A stretch of 64,000 nt of DNA, from NCBI GenBank assembly GCA_949987705.1, contig OX465281.1:175102516-175166515 (forward strand), in the 5' to 3' direction. Shown one piece after another: positions 1-11,499 of this stretch. A program made the translations under genes and the position numbers. The DNA is from Thereva unica. Its lineage: Eukaryota; Arthropoda; Insecta; Diptera; Therevidae. The notes beneath the pieces were generated by a model. It was not told the DNA's origin. It saw nothing but the letters and a program-made list of their open reading frames with translations, and did no database searches. How positions within the stretch are numbered: position 1 is the stretch's first letter; every line of letters begins with the position of its first letter.

Positions 1-33
1 TCCCGGTTGTAGAGCCGTTAAAGAAGAAGAAGA

Positions 34-36
<3 letters not shown>
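1..36 (+). mobile_element. 3' terminus of a Jockey-type LINE
   Basis: CCCGGTTGTAGAGCC followed by an (AAG)n run matches, on the opposite strand, the 3' end of the LINE at 42876-44521. Only the last bases lie in the window, so the body is off the left edge. Confidence 0.55.

Positions 37-123
<87 letters not shown>
37..123. repeat. (TA)n microsatellite
   Basis: An uninterrupted TA dinucleotide run directly follows the (AAG)n tail of the LINE terminus. Confidence 0.95.
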
Positions 124-819
124 CTATATATACCTATATATATTTTTACGAGTTAAAGTGACGATAAAAAGTGAAGTAATAACGAGTGAGTTATTAGTGT
201 TATAATAACAAGTGAGTTTTTTATATGGGTCATTTCATACATTACGGGCGTGAAATTTGTACAATTTTTTTACCTTTAAATAGTTAAACTGCTTTTACTG
301 ATAGCTTGTTGCTTAAATTATGAATTGGCATTTATATACACAATTACTTAGTACTCGCTTAGAAAATATTAGACAATAAGTCGTACAAATGTCCCGTCCG
401 TAACGCATAGAATGACCAAAAAGTGAGTTATTTGTTATATATGCGAGTGAGTTTATATACAGTTAACGTGCTTGTGGCCATAAGCGATAATCTATATCGC
501 TACCAAATGTGGATGGATATCGGTTACGTCTGAAAAGTAGGCCAACTTCATCGGATAATTAGTACCTTCGTGAATTTTTATCCGATTTCAATTTTTATGA
601 AGTCAAAATGTTCGGTAATTAATGATGAACAAATGTACCAGACAGAATTTCGATATCATCTTTTGTTTATGTACGAATATGTGCGGATGAGTCAAAAACA
701 AGCCTAAAATAAGGCGAGTTTTTTTACATTTTTGTTTATAATTTAGTGAATTTTTTATAAATCAAAAATCTGTCTGGTATATTTGTTCTATATTGAATGA
801 CGAACATTTTCCACTTTGT
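124..819. other. AT-rich sequence without a gene
   Basis: No supported ORF. The motif AGTGAGTT recurs about four times (near 185, 209, 424 and 448), often beside TTAT, which may be a degenerate subterminal repeat of an unrecognised element. Confidence 0.4.
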
Positions 820-833
820 ATAATTAAAATCGG
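820..833 (+). repeat. Target-site duplication of the full-length RTE element
   Basis: ATAATTAAAATCGG occurs here and again at 4158-4171, exactly bracketing the retrotransposon. The match is 14/14. Confidence 0.9.
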
Positions 834-3800
834 GGATCAAATGGTAGTAACGGCCTCAGGGACCTTTGGTGGTGCCGGTACACCAAAGGGACAAGTCCTG
901 AGAAACGCCATCTGCGACCCATGGTCTTCACGACCTAAGTCCTTCCGATATGCTGCCGAATCCTACCTCCACCTCCACGAAGATGTTGACTTTACATCGG
1001 GTGTTCCCTGGATGCTCTTGTATATACAAGAGTAACTGACGGAGGAGGGTGAAAGGCGAGTGTTTCGCGCCTCAAAACGAAACAATTACCGGACTGGTCC
1101 TCCAGGTTGGGGGTTGGGCGGCAGGCTGACAACCTTCCACCGTAAAAACCCACCCGTCACGAATCCTCAAGGCAGGCCTCGGACAGGACGGACTCAACGG
1201 CAACGACCCAGGCAACGAAATATGGAATTTGACATTGGAACTTGGAACGTCAGAACGCTCAACAGGACGGGCGCTCTGCGTTCGCTTTTATTATTATTGG
1301 AAAAATACGGCATAGCAATCACCGCTCTACAGGAAACCAAATGGACTCACAGTGGCATAATGGATCTCAAAACCCACACGATACTCTCCAGTGGTTCATC
1401 GAATGGAAGAAGAGAGTTCGGAGTTGCCTTCATAGTCGAAAAGAAAATGAAATCACTGATCCTGGACTTCAAGCCAGTAAATAATAGGATATGTACGCTT
1501 CGGATTAAAACAAGACTACATAACATTAGTCTCATAAACGTCCATGCGCCCACAGAAGACAAGACGGATGAGGAGAAAGAGGAATTCTACCAGGAGCTAA
1601 CAAACGTCATCAGATTAATACCGTCAAACGATATTAAAATGGTGCTTGGAGACATGAACGCCAAAATAGGACAAGAAGAGGAATTCCTAGGAGTCATAGG
1701 AAAGCACAGCCTACATAACGCTACCAATGACAATGGTAGTAGATTGATCGATCTCGCTAGCTCGAACTCAATGGTAGTAAGTTCAACAATGTTCCCACAT
1801 AAAAATATTCATAAGATGACGTGGCAGTCACCAGACAGGGTTACATATAATCAAATAGACCACGTCCTAATTGAGAGAAGAGGGGCCACGAGTATACTGG
1901 ATGTGAGAACTATGAGGGGAGCGTGCTGTGGCTCTGACCACTATCTTGTCAAAGTGAAATTTAGAGCCCGGATAACGACCAAAACTCAAAGAGGGCAAAC
2001 ACAGCTAAGGTACGATATAGACAAGCTGAAACTTGAAGAAAGAAGAGAGGCCTATCAGAATGCTATCGTACAAAACCTGAGAGAAGGAGTAGAAGAAGAG
2101 CCTGACATTAACAACAAATGGGAAAAGCTGAAAAACAGCGTAAAGGAGGCAGCTGAAGACGCCCTAGGCTGGGCCCCCAGACAGACTAGAATTGACTGGT
2201 TTGATCGGGATTGCAGAGCTGCAATAGAAGAACGAAACCAGAGCCACCGGGAGTACATCGCAAGGCCCACAAGAGCAAGGATGGAAGTCTTTAAGCTAAA
2301 AAGAAGAACTGCAGACAAGCTGTGCAGAAAGAAAAAGAGAGAGTATCTAAACAGGAGGCTCCTACAGATACAGGAAGACTTCAGCGAAGGTAGAACTAGG
2401 CAAGCCTACAAAGGAACACGCCAGATCAGTAATAAGTTTCAGCCCAGAACGGATATTTGTAGAGACATGGATGGGAACCTATTAGCAGACCCGGATAGGA
2501 TAAAGGAAAGATGCAGACATTATTTTCAAAACTTATTGAATCCAACCCAAAGAATAAACGAAGACTCACAGGCGGAAGCAATGGTAATACCTCAAGATAG
2601 TATCCCAATAGAACCACCAACACTGGATGAGGTACGGGAAGCTGTGAAAAGGCAAAAAAGCAGCAAATCCCCAGGCATCGATGGAATCGCAGCTGAGCTA
2701 CTAAAGGAAGGAGGGCCGCAACTCTTAAGGAACTTACACGAACTCATATGTAACGTCTGGGAGGAAGAAGTTATACCAGATGACTGGAAGAAAGCGATTA
2801 TATGTCCGATCTACAAGAAAGGAGATAAATTAACCTGTAAAAACTACAGAGGCATCTCACTCCTTAGCACCAGCTACAAAACCTTCACAATCCTTGTGAA
2901 ACAAAAACTAGAACCTATAGCGGAAGGCCTTATAGGAGAATATCAAGCTGGTTTTAGGACAAACAGGTCAACATCGGACCAACTGCTGACCTTAAAACAA
3001 ATTCTGGAGAAAACCTGGGAAAGGAATATAGATATATACCAGATATTTGTCGACTTTCAACAGGCATATGACTCGATAAACAGAGAGGGGCTGTACAGGA
3101 TCCTATTGGAATTAGGAGTCCCCTCCAAGCTGGTACGACTGATAAAATGCGCAACGAATAGCTCCCTGGCGAAAGTAAGGATTCAAAATGCAATAACAGA
3201 AGAGTTCGAAGTGCGACAAGGTCTTAGACAAGGAGATGGACTAGCCCCCATGCTTTTCAACCTGGCCCTAGAATGGGTGATAAGAAAAACATCAGTACGG
3301 AGAAATGCGTCCATAGCAACGCAGTCTGTACAATTACTTGGATATGCTGATGACGTGAACATCGTGAGAAGGTCCTCCTTGGCAGCAAAAGAAGTCTATG
3401 TCGAATTAAAAGAGGCGGCCAAGGACATAGGGCTGAACATCAATGAAGAAAAAACGAAGGTGATGCAACAATCCAGAGCTGGAAGATTTAGAATGGGAAG
3501 AAATATAACTATCGACGAACATAATCTAGAAGTAGTCGATAAAACAGTCTACCTTGGGTCTACAATTACAAAAAGAAACGATGAAAAGGAAGAAGTAACT
3601 AGACGAATACTACTGGCTAATAGAGCTTTTTATGCCCAAAAACAAATATTGCACTCAAGATTTGTGCACAGAAAAACGAAACTCTCACTCTACAAAACAG
3701 TAATACGACCAGTACTGTGCTATGGCAGCGAGACTTGGACTATGACCCAGGAGATAGAGGAACAAGTCAACAGGTTTGAGAGGAAGGTGCTCAGATGCAT

Positions 3801-4157
3801 AATAGGCCCAACGAGAGAGGATGGGATATGGCGAAGGAGATACAACAACGAGTTGTATGAAATTTTTGACGACCCAGAACTCTCAACGTTTATAAAAATC
3901 AACAGACTAAGACTAGCCGGCCACGTAATCAGGATGAATGATAACCGTATCCCAAAACGGCTTATGGTGGCCGAAATTCCAGGAAACAGACCAGTAGGTA
4001 GACCCAGGAGAAGATGGATGGACTCTGTGACGGCGGACGCAGAGACAATGCTGAACATTCGGAACTGGAGAACTGCTGCAAGGAACCGTCAGACTTGGAG
4101 AAATGCCCTAGAGGAGGCCAAGGCTCGATTTGGGCTGTAGCGCCATTGGATGGATGG
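834..4157 (+). mobile_element. Full-length RTE-type non-LTR retrotransposon
   Basis: About 3.3 kb bounded by a perfect 14-bp target-site duplication. It has a short 5' leader, one long ORF and a very short 3' end finishing in a GGAT/TGGA microsatellite rather than poly(A), as is usual for the RTE clade. Two more copies lie in the window on the minus strand: a 3' scrap at 4585-4795 and a 5'-truncated copy at 18304-19171. The perfect TSD and open ORF suggest a young, possibly mobile copy. Confidence 0.9.
1222..4140 (+). CDS. RTE-type endonuclease/reverse transcriptase
   Basis: This polyprotein would nick target DNA and copy its own RNA at the nick (target-primed reverse transcription). An open frame runs from 1060, but that start is GTG. 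The first ATG is at 1222 and immediately precedes the endonuclease domain, giving about 972 residues. In order: APE-like endonuclease with GTWNVRTL, the catalytic glutamate in LQETKW, LGDMNAKIG and SDHYLVKV (to about 1950); a basic linker; then the RT with FVDFQQAYDSI, GLRQGDGLAPMLFNLALEWV and GYADDVNIV (YADD near 3343). The tail carries VLCYGSETW, LRLAGHVIRM and a GRPRRRW segment typical of RTE proteins. No stop or frameshift is visible. It is the only long TE ORF in the window that looks intact. Confidence 0.92.
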   Translation: MEFDIGTWNVRTLNRTGALRSLLLLLEKYGIAITALQETKWTHSGIMDLKTHTILSSGSSNGRREFGVAFIVEKKMKSLILDFKPVNNRICTLRIKTRLHNISLINVHAPTEDKTDEEKEEFYQELTNVIRLIPSNDIKMVLGDMNAKIGQEEEFLGVIGKHSLHNATNDNGSRLIDLASSNSMVVSSTMFPHKNIHKMTWQSPDRVTYNQIDHVLIERRGATSILDVRTMRGACCGSDHYLVKVKFRARITTKTQRGQTQLRYDIDKLKLEERREAYQNAIVQNLREGVEEEPDINNKWEKLKNSVKEAAEDALGWAPRQTRIDWFDRDCRAAIEERNQSHREYIARPTRARMEVFKLKRRTADKLCRKKKREYLNRRLLQIQEDFSEGRTRQAYKGTRQISNKFQPRTDICRDMDGNLLADPDRIKERCRHYFQNLLNPTQRINEDSQAEAMVIPQDSIPIEPPTLDEVREAVKRQKSSKSPGIDGIAAELLKEGGPQLLRNLHELICNVWEEEVIPDDWKKAIICPIYKKGDKLTCKNYRGISLLSTSYKTFTILVKQKLEPIAEGLIGEYQAGFRTNRSTSDQLLTLKQILEKTWERNIDIYQIFVDFQQAYDSINREGLYRILLELGVPSKLVRLIKCATNSSLAKVRIQNAITEEFEVRQGLRQGDGLAPMLFNLALEWVIRKTSVRRNASIATQSVQLLGYADDVNIVRRSSLAAKEVYVELKEAAKDIGLNINEEKTKVMQQSRAGRFRMGRNITIDEHNLEVVDKTVYLGSTITKRNDEKEEVTRRILLANRAFYAQKQILHSRFVHRKTKLSLYKTVIRPVLCYGSETWTMTQEIEEQVNRFERKVLRCIIGPTREDGIWRRRYNNELYEIFDDPELSTFIKINRLRLAGHVIRMNDNRIPKRLMVAEIPGNRPVGRPRRRWMDSVTADAETMLNIRNWRTAARNRQTWRNALEEAKARFGL

Positions 4158-4171
4158 ATAATTAAAATCGG

Positions 4172-4455
4172 TTGAAAGCTGACGTTGTAAAATTACAATT
4201 AGAAGTTGAAAAAAAGGTAAAAAAGTTATCGAGATATTTGAAGTTACACGTTCGGTTCATTTGATAAAGATATTCACTAATAAGTCACTTATTTCTAAAG
4301 TAAACTTAAGCGATTATTCTTTATGGCCACTTAATTAATAAAATGATATTTTATTAATAATTTATAATAGGAAAAAACTGATAGTTTTACTACATATAAC
4401 AATTAAATTTGAATTTGCGATTCAAATAAATTATTTGTGATTAACATAAATAAAA
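4172..4455. other. AT-rich sequence before the P-like transposase relic
   Basis: This is the continuation of the sequence split by the RTE element. It holds no supported gene and would be the 5' flank or promoter side of the P-like relic that starts at 4456. Confidence 0.4.
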
Positions 4456-4584
4456 ATGACAATAACGTGTGCAGTGAAAAATTGTCCGAGTGGTCGTCGG
4501 AGTGATGTAAAAAGACGAAATAAACTCAATTTAAGGCGATTGAGTTTTTTCAAAGTTCCAACAGTAAGTAACTTTTTTAATATG

Positions 4585-4795
4585 ATATCCATCCATGCAA
4601 TGGCACTACAGCCCGAATCGAGCCTTGGTCTCCTCTAGGTCATTTATCCTCCTTGCAGCATGTGTCCAGTTCCGGATGTTGAACAGAGTCTATCCATCTC
4701 CTCCCGTGTCTACCTACTGGCCTACTTCCCGAAAATCTTATAGCAGAAGCCGTTTTGGGATACTATTGTCCCCATCCTGATTACCTGTCCGGCAA
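4585..4795 (-). mobile_element. 3' scrap of the RTE element
   Basis: It begins with the (CCAT)n tail and matches, inverted, the last 200 bases or so of the RTE at 834-4157, with a deletion of about 24 bases. It lies in intron 1 of the P-like relic. Its older look compared with 834-4157 points to a separate insertion. Confidence 0.85.
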
Positions 4796-6364
4796 GTACA
4801 TTGCCGGAAACTGATGTATGTATGTTGGGTTAAAACAATTTTTAATAAAATAATAGAATTAAGTAAAACATTAAGCACGATTGTCCTTAAGTTTTGATAC
4901 AACTGGTATCTAATTCTAGTATTATAAGCACAACTTTGGTTAGTATCATTTACAACATTATTATTCAATATAAAAATGAGTTCTTTCTTCCACTTCAACT
5001 TCTTTCTACTTTAATTTATATCTTCCACTTTAAACAAACGACTCCTAACTACTAACTTATTACTTCTAAAATATAATCACCTCAGGCATATTTTAGCAAA
5101 TTCTCATGTTCTGGTCATGTTCTGCAAAATGGTGACTGTAAAGTGATCTGACAAAAAATGTACTTCTATTAAATGACTTGATTTATATTAAATTATATTA
5201 AAACGCCGATTATCCCAACGATAATTATTCGAAACAGTTTTCGGGACGATAGTAAAAATTTTAGAATCAAGAAATAACAGCGAGTGCGAATGGGATATGA
5301 TTTCATTACCGGTACGTACATATTTCTTTTAACAACATTTTTTCAGAACATGGATTACTTTATGTTTACTATATTTATAGAAACTTAGTAGATACATGCT
5401 GTTTTTCAGTGTACTTGCTAGATTCCCAATCTATATCCAACTATCCCAATTTTTGATTATCCGGATTGCCGCAATTCCCAATTAATTCGGATAATTAAAT
5501 TACTGCATTAAATTCTAAATTCTTGTTGCTCTATTGATTGAAATTTATTTCTCATCCAACTTGTATTATATATTTATGCACAATTTCATTGAATAGTGTA
5601 CCACAATGCGACAACAGTGGATGGAGGCCCTATCGATGGAGTTAACTTGGAAAAATCACGTATGTGAGTTGCATTTTGAAAAGGATGATATTGTCAGAGA
5701 ATATCTTACGGAAATCCAACAAAATAACATTTGCAGTCTTTCTAGAGGAAAGACTACGTTGAGAAACGGAGCGGTACCACTCTCTCAGGAATATAGTAGT
5801 CTCAACAAGGTAAGATAATTTGCAGATTTCAATTACTTTAAAGTATTCAATAATATATAATTACATATACATATTCTCCCGTAATTATAAATTCACTATC
5901 AATATATACATTATCTGCAATATATGTATATACATTTAGTACAAAGTCGCTAGAGCACATATGTATACATACTGGGCTCCTTTAAACATTTCCCCCCCTT
6001 TGAACTATTTCTAGCGGTTTGTACTAATATTTTACAGTGAAAGCGGTTAAGACGATTTTCTAGAGACCAAAGCAAAACAATGCTATAAAAGGGAAAACGT
6101 TATAAACGCATGAACGTTAAATTCACTATGACAATTTAGGATTGTAAGCGAAATTGATATGCACAGTTTTTCAATTAACAATCAAGAATAATTTATAAAC
6201 AATAATTAAATTTTTAATACAGATAAGTAAGACTACAAATTATTCTCCCAGAAAAAGGGAATCTAATGTCGATTGCGTTAACGTCGAAACCTTACTGTTT
6301 AAAACATCAGTTTCAAGTCAATTGATTTTACAGACTCCGTTGTCTTTTGAATTAAGATTACTCA

Positions 6365-6683
6365 TCAAGATATAACGACGAAATACATCAATGCTTCAGT
6401 CAAATTTGGAACATTCGTCGTTTCTAATTCAGAATCATTCTCGACTTCATCACTCATTAGTAGATCATCAATTTCAGCGATTGCATCAGCGATGTTAAAT
6501 CGTTTTAGGCGTGAAGGTTTTCCCACGTAGTAGTAAGCCGTGGGACTCATTCGAAACAATCACAATAAGCAGAATATCGTAATAAGGGAGAACGTTATAA
6601 AGACGTAATTTCGTACGGAGCATTGTAGGAATGGTCATTTCGTACGGAGCATTATAGGGACCATCGAGTTTGGCCGTAACCAT
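6365..6683 (-). pseudogene. Unidentified transposase-like fragment
   Basis: Two overlapping minus-strand frames encode a peptide with KRFNIADAIAEIDDLL followed by an acidic serine-rich stretch. That style is seen at the N-termini of piggyBac-like proteins, but no catalytic motif is present, so the family is uncertain. A tandem duplication of about 31 bases (ATTTCGTACGGAGCATT at about 6608 and 6638) lies in its upstream part. It sits in intron 2 of the P-like relic. Confidence 0.25.
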
Positions 6684-6788
6684 TGGAAAATCGTTGTATG
6701 CGGGTCGTCTTAACTGGATTTTACTATATATACATATTCTTCTCTTGTCGATTTTTATACGCTTTATTATTTGAGCTTCAGTATCTTA

Positions 6789-7097
6789 GGGCCTGTATGA
6801 ATTGTGACTAAATTGATGACTAAATTAAATTTGTAGCTTTTGTCGTTAATGTAGGGAGTTGCTGTGTGGATTCTTTTGATGATTAAATTCAATTGACAAT
6901 AATTTTTACATTTATAATTTATAATATATACTTTTTATACAGTAAGCAACTAAATACATGGATGTAGAATATATTTGACAACAGACTATTATTTCTCCAC
7001 TTTATTTTCGGTTGCATTGAACTATTTTGAAACAAATTCACTATTAATTTAGTCAACTGTTAAAAAATTTTGTCTTCTCGCCAAAAGACACAGGCCC
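6789..7097. mobile_element. PIF/Harbinger-type MITE, TSD TTA
   Basis: The ends GGGCCTGT and ACAGGCCC are flanked on both sides by TTA, the usual three-base target duplication of PIF/Harbinger elements. Length is 309 bp with no coding capacity. It is inserted in intron 2 of the P-like relic. Confidence 0.65.
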
Positions 7098-9283
7098 TTA
7101 ATCTATTAACCTTGATGTATTATATTTTATTCAGTGCATCATTATATCTAAGTATTCCCTTTTTATTATTTCTGATTACCAGGTCGTAGTACATGTACAT
7201 ATATCTTAGGAGCGTGCCTACAAATCTATTAATTTTTTCTCTTTCAACAACAGAGCGTCCCATACGAGCACCAAGTAGAAACGGTGTTGCTGCAGCAAAA
7301 AGACTCGGTGCAAAAGCAAGAAGACTTGGCCGAAGAACAAGAAGAGCAGTTGTTGGAAGAAGTCTCAGTCCGAATGGAGCAGGACTGCCAAACAAGCCAA
7401 CAGAAATTCCTCGAAAGAGAGTAAGAGGAGCAATTGCAGCAAGAGCCAGATATTAGCTGTCATCACGGCAACAAGAAGACTACAATTCATGATCTGATAC
7501 GTGGATTGCATGAATTGTTGTCCGGTTGGTGCTACTTGCCAGGTACCGATCAAATTACATTCATTTATTTGGATGTAAATGGCAAGGAAAATATTAAATT
7601 GCGCATAGATGCTGAAATGAACGTCATGGTAAGCATTCCCACTATGTATAGTTTAAAGATCAAACTGTATGATTCTCAATATGGTATACGATTGTCTATA
7701 TATCCTTTTTACTCTTGTTATAGCTTATTAACTAATGTTTTCTTTTAGACAACATTTTATAAGTACAACGAAGGAAAATTGGATATTTCCATTTCATCGC
7801 TTGAAGATTTGTTGTCTTGCCTGAAAAATATTGAGCAAGAAACTATATGCCTCGGAACAGGATTCGTAAAGACACGGTACAAAATTTTAACCAAAATTAT
7901 TCGAATTTGTTGACAGTATTAATTTTTTCCTCAGGTATTCTTCACGATGCCCTGGCATTATTACGTCCGAAGAATCCAAAAATTGCTAATTGCAATGATG
8001 ACTTGTTTAACAAAAAACTTTCCATCTTACCTGCCGAGCAACAGGTTACTGTGCGCACATGTTTCGATGTCGCAGAAGCTAAAAAAGTTACTGGGCGACG
8101 CTACGAAACAGAGTGGATTTACGAATGTCTGCTTCTCCGCATGAAGAGTAGGTGCACGTATAATATGATTCGAACTCGAAATATTATACCTATTCCCACA
8201 GTCATGACACTACAAAAATATACCCGTAAAACAAACTCTTCAATTTATGGGTTCCTACCTGAAACATTTACTACCTTAAAATTAAAAGGTTCAACAATGG
8301 AGGCGGCGAATAAGGTAGGCCAGATCAGTGTCGATGAAGTAAAATTGATGGAAAGTGTGGAGTATAACACTCAAATTGCCGACTACACTGAATTTGTCGA
8401 TTTAGGGCAATATACTGTGGACTCGCAAAAGAATATTCCAGGAGATCATGCACTGGTATTCATGTTTATACCTTATCGAGGTAATGCAGGTACTAGGTTG
8501 CTTTATAACCAAAAATTCAGTAACCAGCGAAATACTGCACAAACTTATATTGGAATGCTTAATTCTTGTGGAAAACACTGGGTTTCGTGTAAACGCTGTC
8601 GTGAGTGATGGTGCGCAGTGGAATAGAGGTGTCTGGACGAAATGCAATATAAATAAAGACAAGTTGCGAACATCCATGTGATGAAAACAGAAGATTGTGG
8701 ATGATTTCTGACTTTCCCCATCTTCTCAAATGCATGCGAAATGCCTTGATTAGACTTGTAGAATTTCAGGTAAGATATTTATTTCTTTAAAAATCTTCAA
8801 AAACTCATTTATTAGTGAAGTTTTAAATATAATTTGTATGTTATAAAAACCAAAAATATTTATTTTGTATTTCTCAATCCTAGACACCCCTGGGCTTGAT
8901 AAAGAAGATGCACTGGGAATCTCTTCTTGTCATCGAGCAGTATGAAAAGGCTAATCTAAAAATGGCTTACAAATTAACTCCAAGTCATTTAAATCCCAAA
9001 GGATACCAGAAAATGAATGTACCTCTCGCCTACCAGGTTCGTTATTTTTTGTTATAATGTTTGATTCTATTAAATAACATAAGATGGCAATAATAATTAC
9101 TTACACGCATTTTTTAAGTTATATTTCCGTATTGCAAAGGAAATTTTGCGAGAAAAAGGAATTCGAAATTTCTCACATTCAGAGCCAACGGAGAAATTTA
9201 TAGAAATTATTGATGATGTCATACAGGCTAAGTCATCTCATGACTTCTCGCATGCTCTCAAATCTGAAGATACTTGTAAAGGA

Positions 9284-10572
9284 AACTAGTGGGATGTTGT
9301 GCCTAGAGACTAGCCACTAATTACGCTTTTTCATGGTATTCTTTCTGTTGAATAACACTTCAGATTGGATGACAATATATTAAGTGGAGATTGATCCGCA
9401 CTCACTTGCAACCCGCCGGATCTGGGAATCGAGGCCAATAATTCGAATGTGTCAAATTGAAAAAAAAAAGAGAACATCACACATGTAAACACTATAGAAA
9501 ACGAATCTAAACATTTTTCTTTGGATTGGAGGAAAATCTAATGTGATGCACTTTGCACAACAGAATTAGGTGTATTATTTTACTTAAACATACATGTCTT
9601 ATTGTTAAAAATTCGGCTTACCGCACCCTAGTTTGGCCATGGAGATTCATAAGTATCACACTTACCAACGCTATATATAATTAATCTTGAAAAGTTTTTG
9701 TTAAAGGCTTATGTAGGTTATAAGTTGTGAGACTGAATCTAAAACTTAACAAAGTATTTAACAAACACTACAATATAATCATCATAGCTTAAAAAAAAGG
9801 AAATCAAATGTAAACACTAAAATTCTTTGATTCTTCACCCACGTCGTGGTATATTTCTTTATTCAATATAAACAATAGTTTTTGAGCAGCAAATAAAAAC
9901 TATATGCCATAATTTCGTTATCATCGGTTTTTGTTCTGGAAGCAAATTTAGAGACGTATTCATGTCAAAAACTTGTTTCATATGAAACAAAATCCCCGAA
10001 GGAAATTAAAAAAAATTATTATGACGAAAAAAAAAGCACCGCGAGCCGAAGGATCGAACTCGCAGCCCCACAGACGAGGGACTTTCCCTAGCCCTTTATA
10101 GTCCCTGGAAATGGTACTTTAACATTGCAAAAATGCAGGACAAGGTTTTATTTTTGGGATGTGTAGGGGGGGGGGGGGTCAGGGTGAGCTTAAGTTTGAG
10201 TTTTCGGGATTCTAACCCCCCCATTTGGCCGCCATCTTGGAAAACGTATGCAAATGGTTTTTCCACTATATCTACGAAACGGCACATCTTACCGGAAATT
10301 TGCAAGGACACTTTTTGTTTAGAATTAAATAATCTACAATTTATTACTTAGATATTTTGTGGTAAAATGAATAATTAAGAAGTTATAAGCCTTAGAACAC
10401 AAAAATTAGTCACAATATTTTCTTTAAAGGCTCTTTTTTGTTGTTTAAATACACTTCTGGTTGAAATTTCCAGACCATTTTCTCAGTTTTTGGTCTTTTG
10501 ACCAAGAGCTACATTTTGAGATATTTGCCAAGTCTGTAGCTGCAGTACTTTCGGAGATGAAAGTAGGCTATC
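9284..10572 (+). mobile_element. DINE-1/Helentron-like element, copy 1
   Basis: It starts AACTAGTGGGATG and is almost identical over about 1.29 kb to 36299-37586, differing mainly in poly-G length and a few bases. It ends abruptly at GAAAGTAGGCT, before the GTCY microsatellite and terminal hairpin present in copy 2, so its 3' end is missing. It interrupts a P-like transposase exon, and part of that exon appears lost at the junction. A minus-strand tRNA-like segment lies near 10037-10110. Confidence 0.75.
10037..10110 (-). other. tRNA-like segment with a Pol III B box
   Basis: On the minus strand GTTCGATCC fits the B-box consensus GWTCRANNC and is followed downstream by a T run. The A-box region is weak and no full cloverleaf can be drawn, so this is a tRNA-derived module inside the DINE, not a tRNA gene. 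The same segment recurs in copy 2 near 37035-37108. Confidence 0.45.
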
Positions 10573-11499
10573 TGCAAGCACCGTAACTGGATTGAAAGTT
10601 ACTCTGACAGCGGCCTTACAGATTTTGGAAGATTTAACTGAAAATTATCAGTATAAATATCTGGTGGCATCTCGTCTTTCTCAAGATAATTTGGAGGTAA
10701 TAATAAAGTTCAGCATTTATGTTATTCACTGTACTCTAATTTAATTTAAAAATATATAATTCGATTACAGAGACTATTTTCAATAATTCGGTATAGCTGC
10801 GGTTCCAATGATCATCCAACCCCTCAACAATTCGGCCAAGTCTTTCGATTATATTCTTGTAATGCAATGATCAAGCCTCCTAAAGGATGTAATGTTACAG
10901 GGGTAGAACTATTGAAATCGTTAATAAATACCTACGAAAGATGTTATGAGCACTTCTTCGAATCCAAGAGTGGAATGGTTAGAGAAAATCGATGAATTGC
11001 TTGAAAGAGCTCTACCTCCAGGAGAAGAAGATATGCCAGAATTAACTCCAAGCTCATCTTGCGAAAAAGCTGACCATGATTACGATGTGGTCAGTACAAG
11101 TGATGAAGTCTTGGCTTATATGGGAGGATGTCTGGTGTGGAAATTTAAGAAGAACTGCCATTGCCTAGAATGCCTGAAGAACTTACAAATGCCTGTAGAC
11201 GCTCCAGTAAGTAATCGAAATAAATTCATTGACTTGGTGGAAATGTATGGAGCACTGTCACGCCCAAGTGATGATTTATTTCAATTAACAAAGAAATTAG
11301 AAGAGACAGTTCTAGATGTAATTGGCAAAGGTATTATACGAGTATACCGATTTTTGACTAAGGTCGAGACTTTGGAATTCAACATGGTTGGATGTTTTAT
11401 TCACAAAGAAGAACGAACAAAGCAGGTCATGTTTATTTGACCATGCGGGCGCATTTCTTGGGGAAAACTTTCAACAAGAAATTCGAAAGAGATCGCCAA

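Noticed and set aside
793..1035. 80-codon open frame at the start of the RTE element
   Set aside because: It begins at a TTG codon, runs across the 14-bp target duplication from flanking DNA into the RTE leader and has no recognised motif, so it is a chance fusion frame.
7193..7456. Arg/Ala-rich 87-residue ORF
   Set aside because: It is an out-of-frame reading of the Gln/Glu-rich coiled-coil exon of the P-like relic.
10133..10351. ORFs on both strands repeated at 37137-37368
   Set aside because: They are shared only because the two DINE copies are nearly identical; poly-G runs shift the frame between copies.
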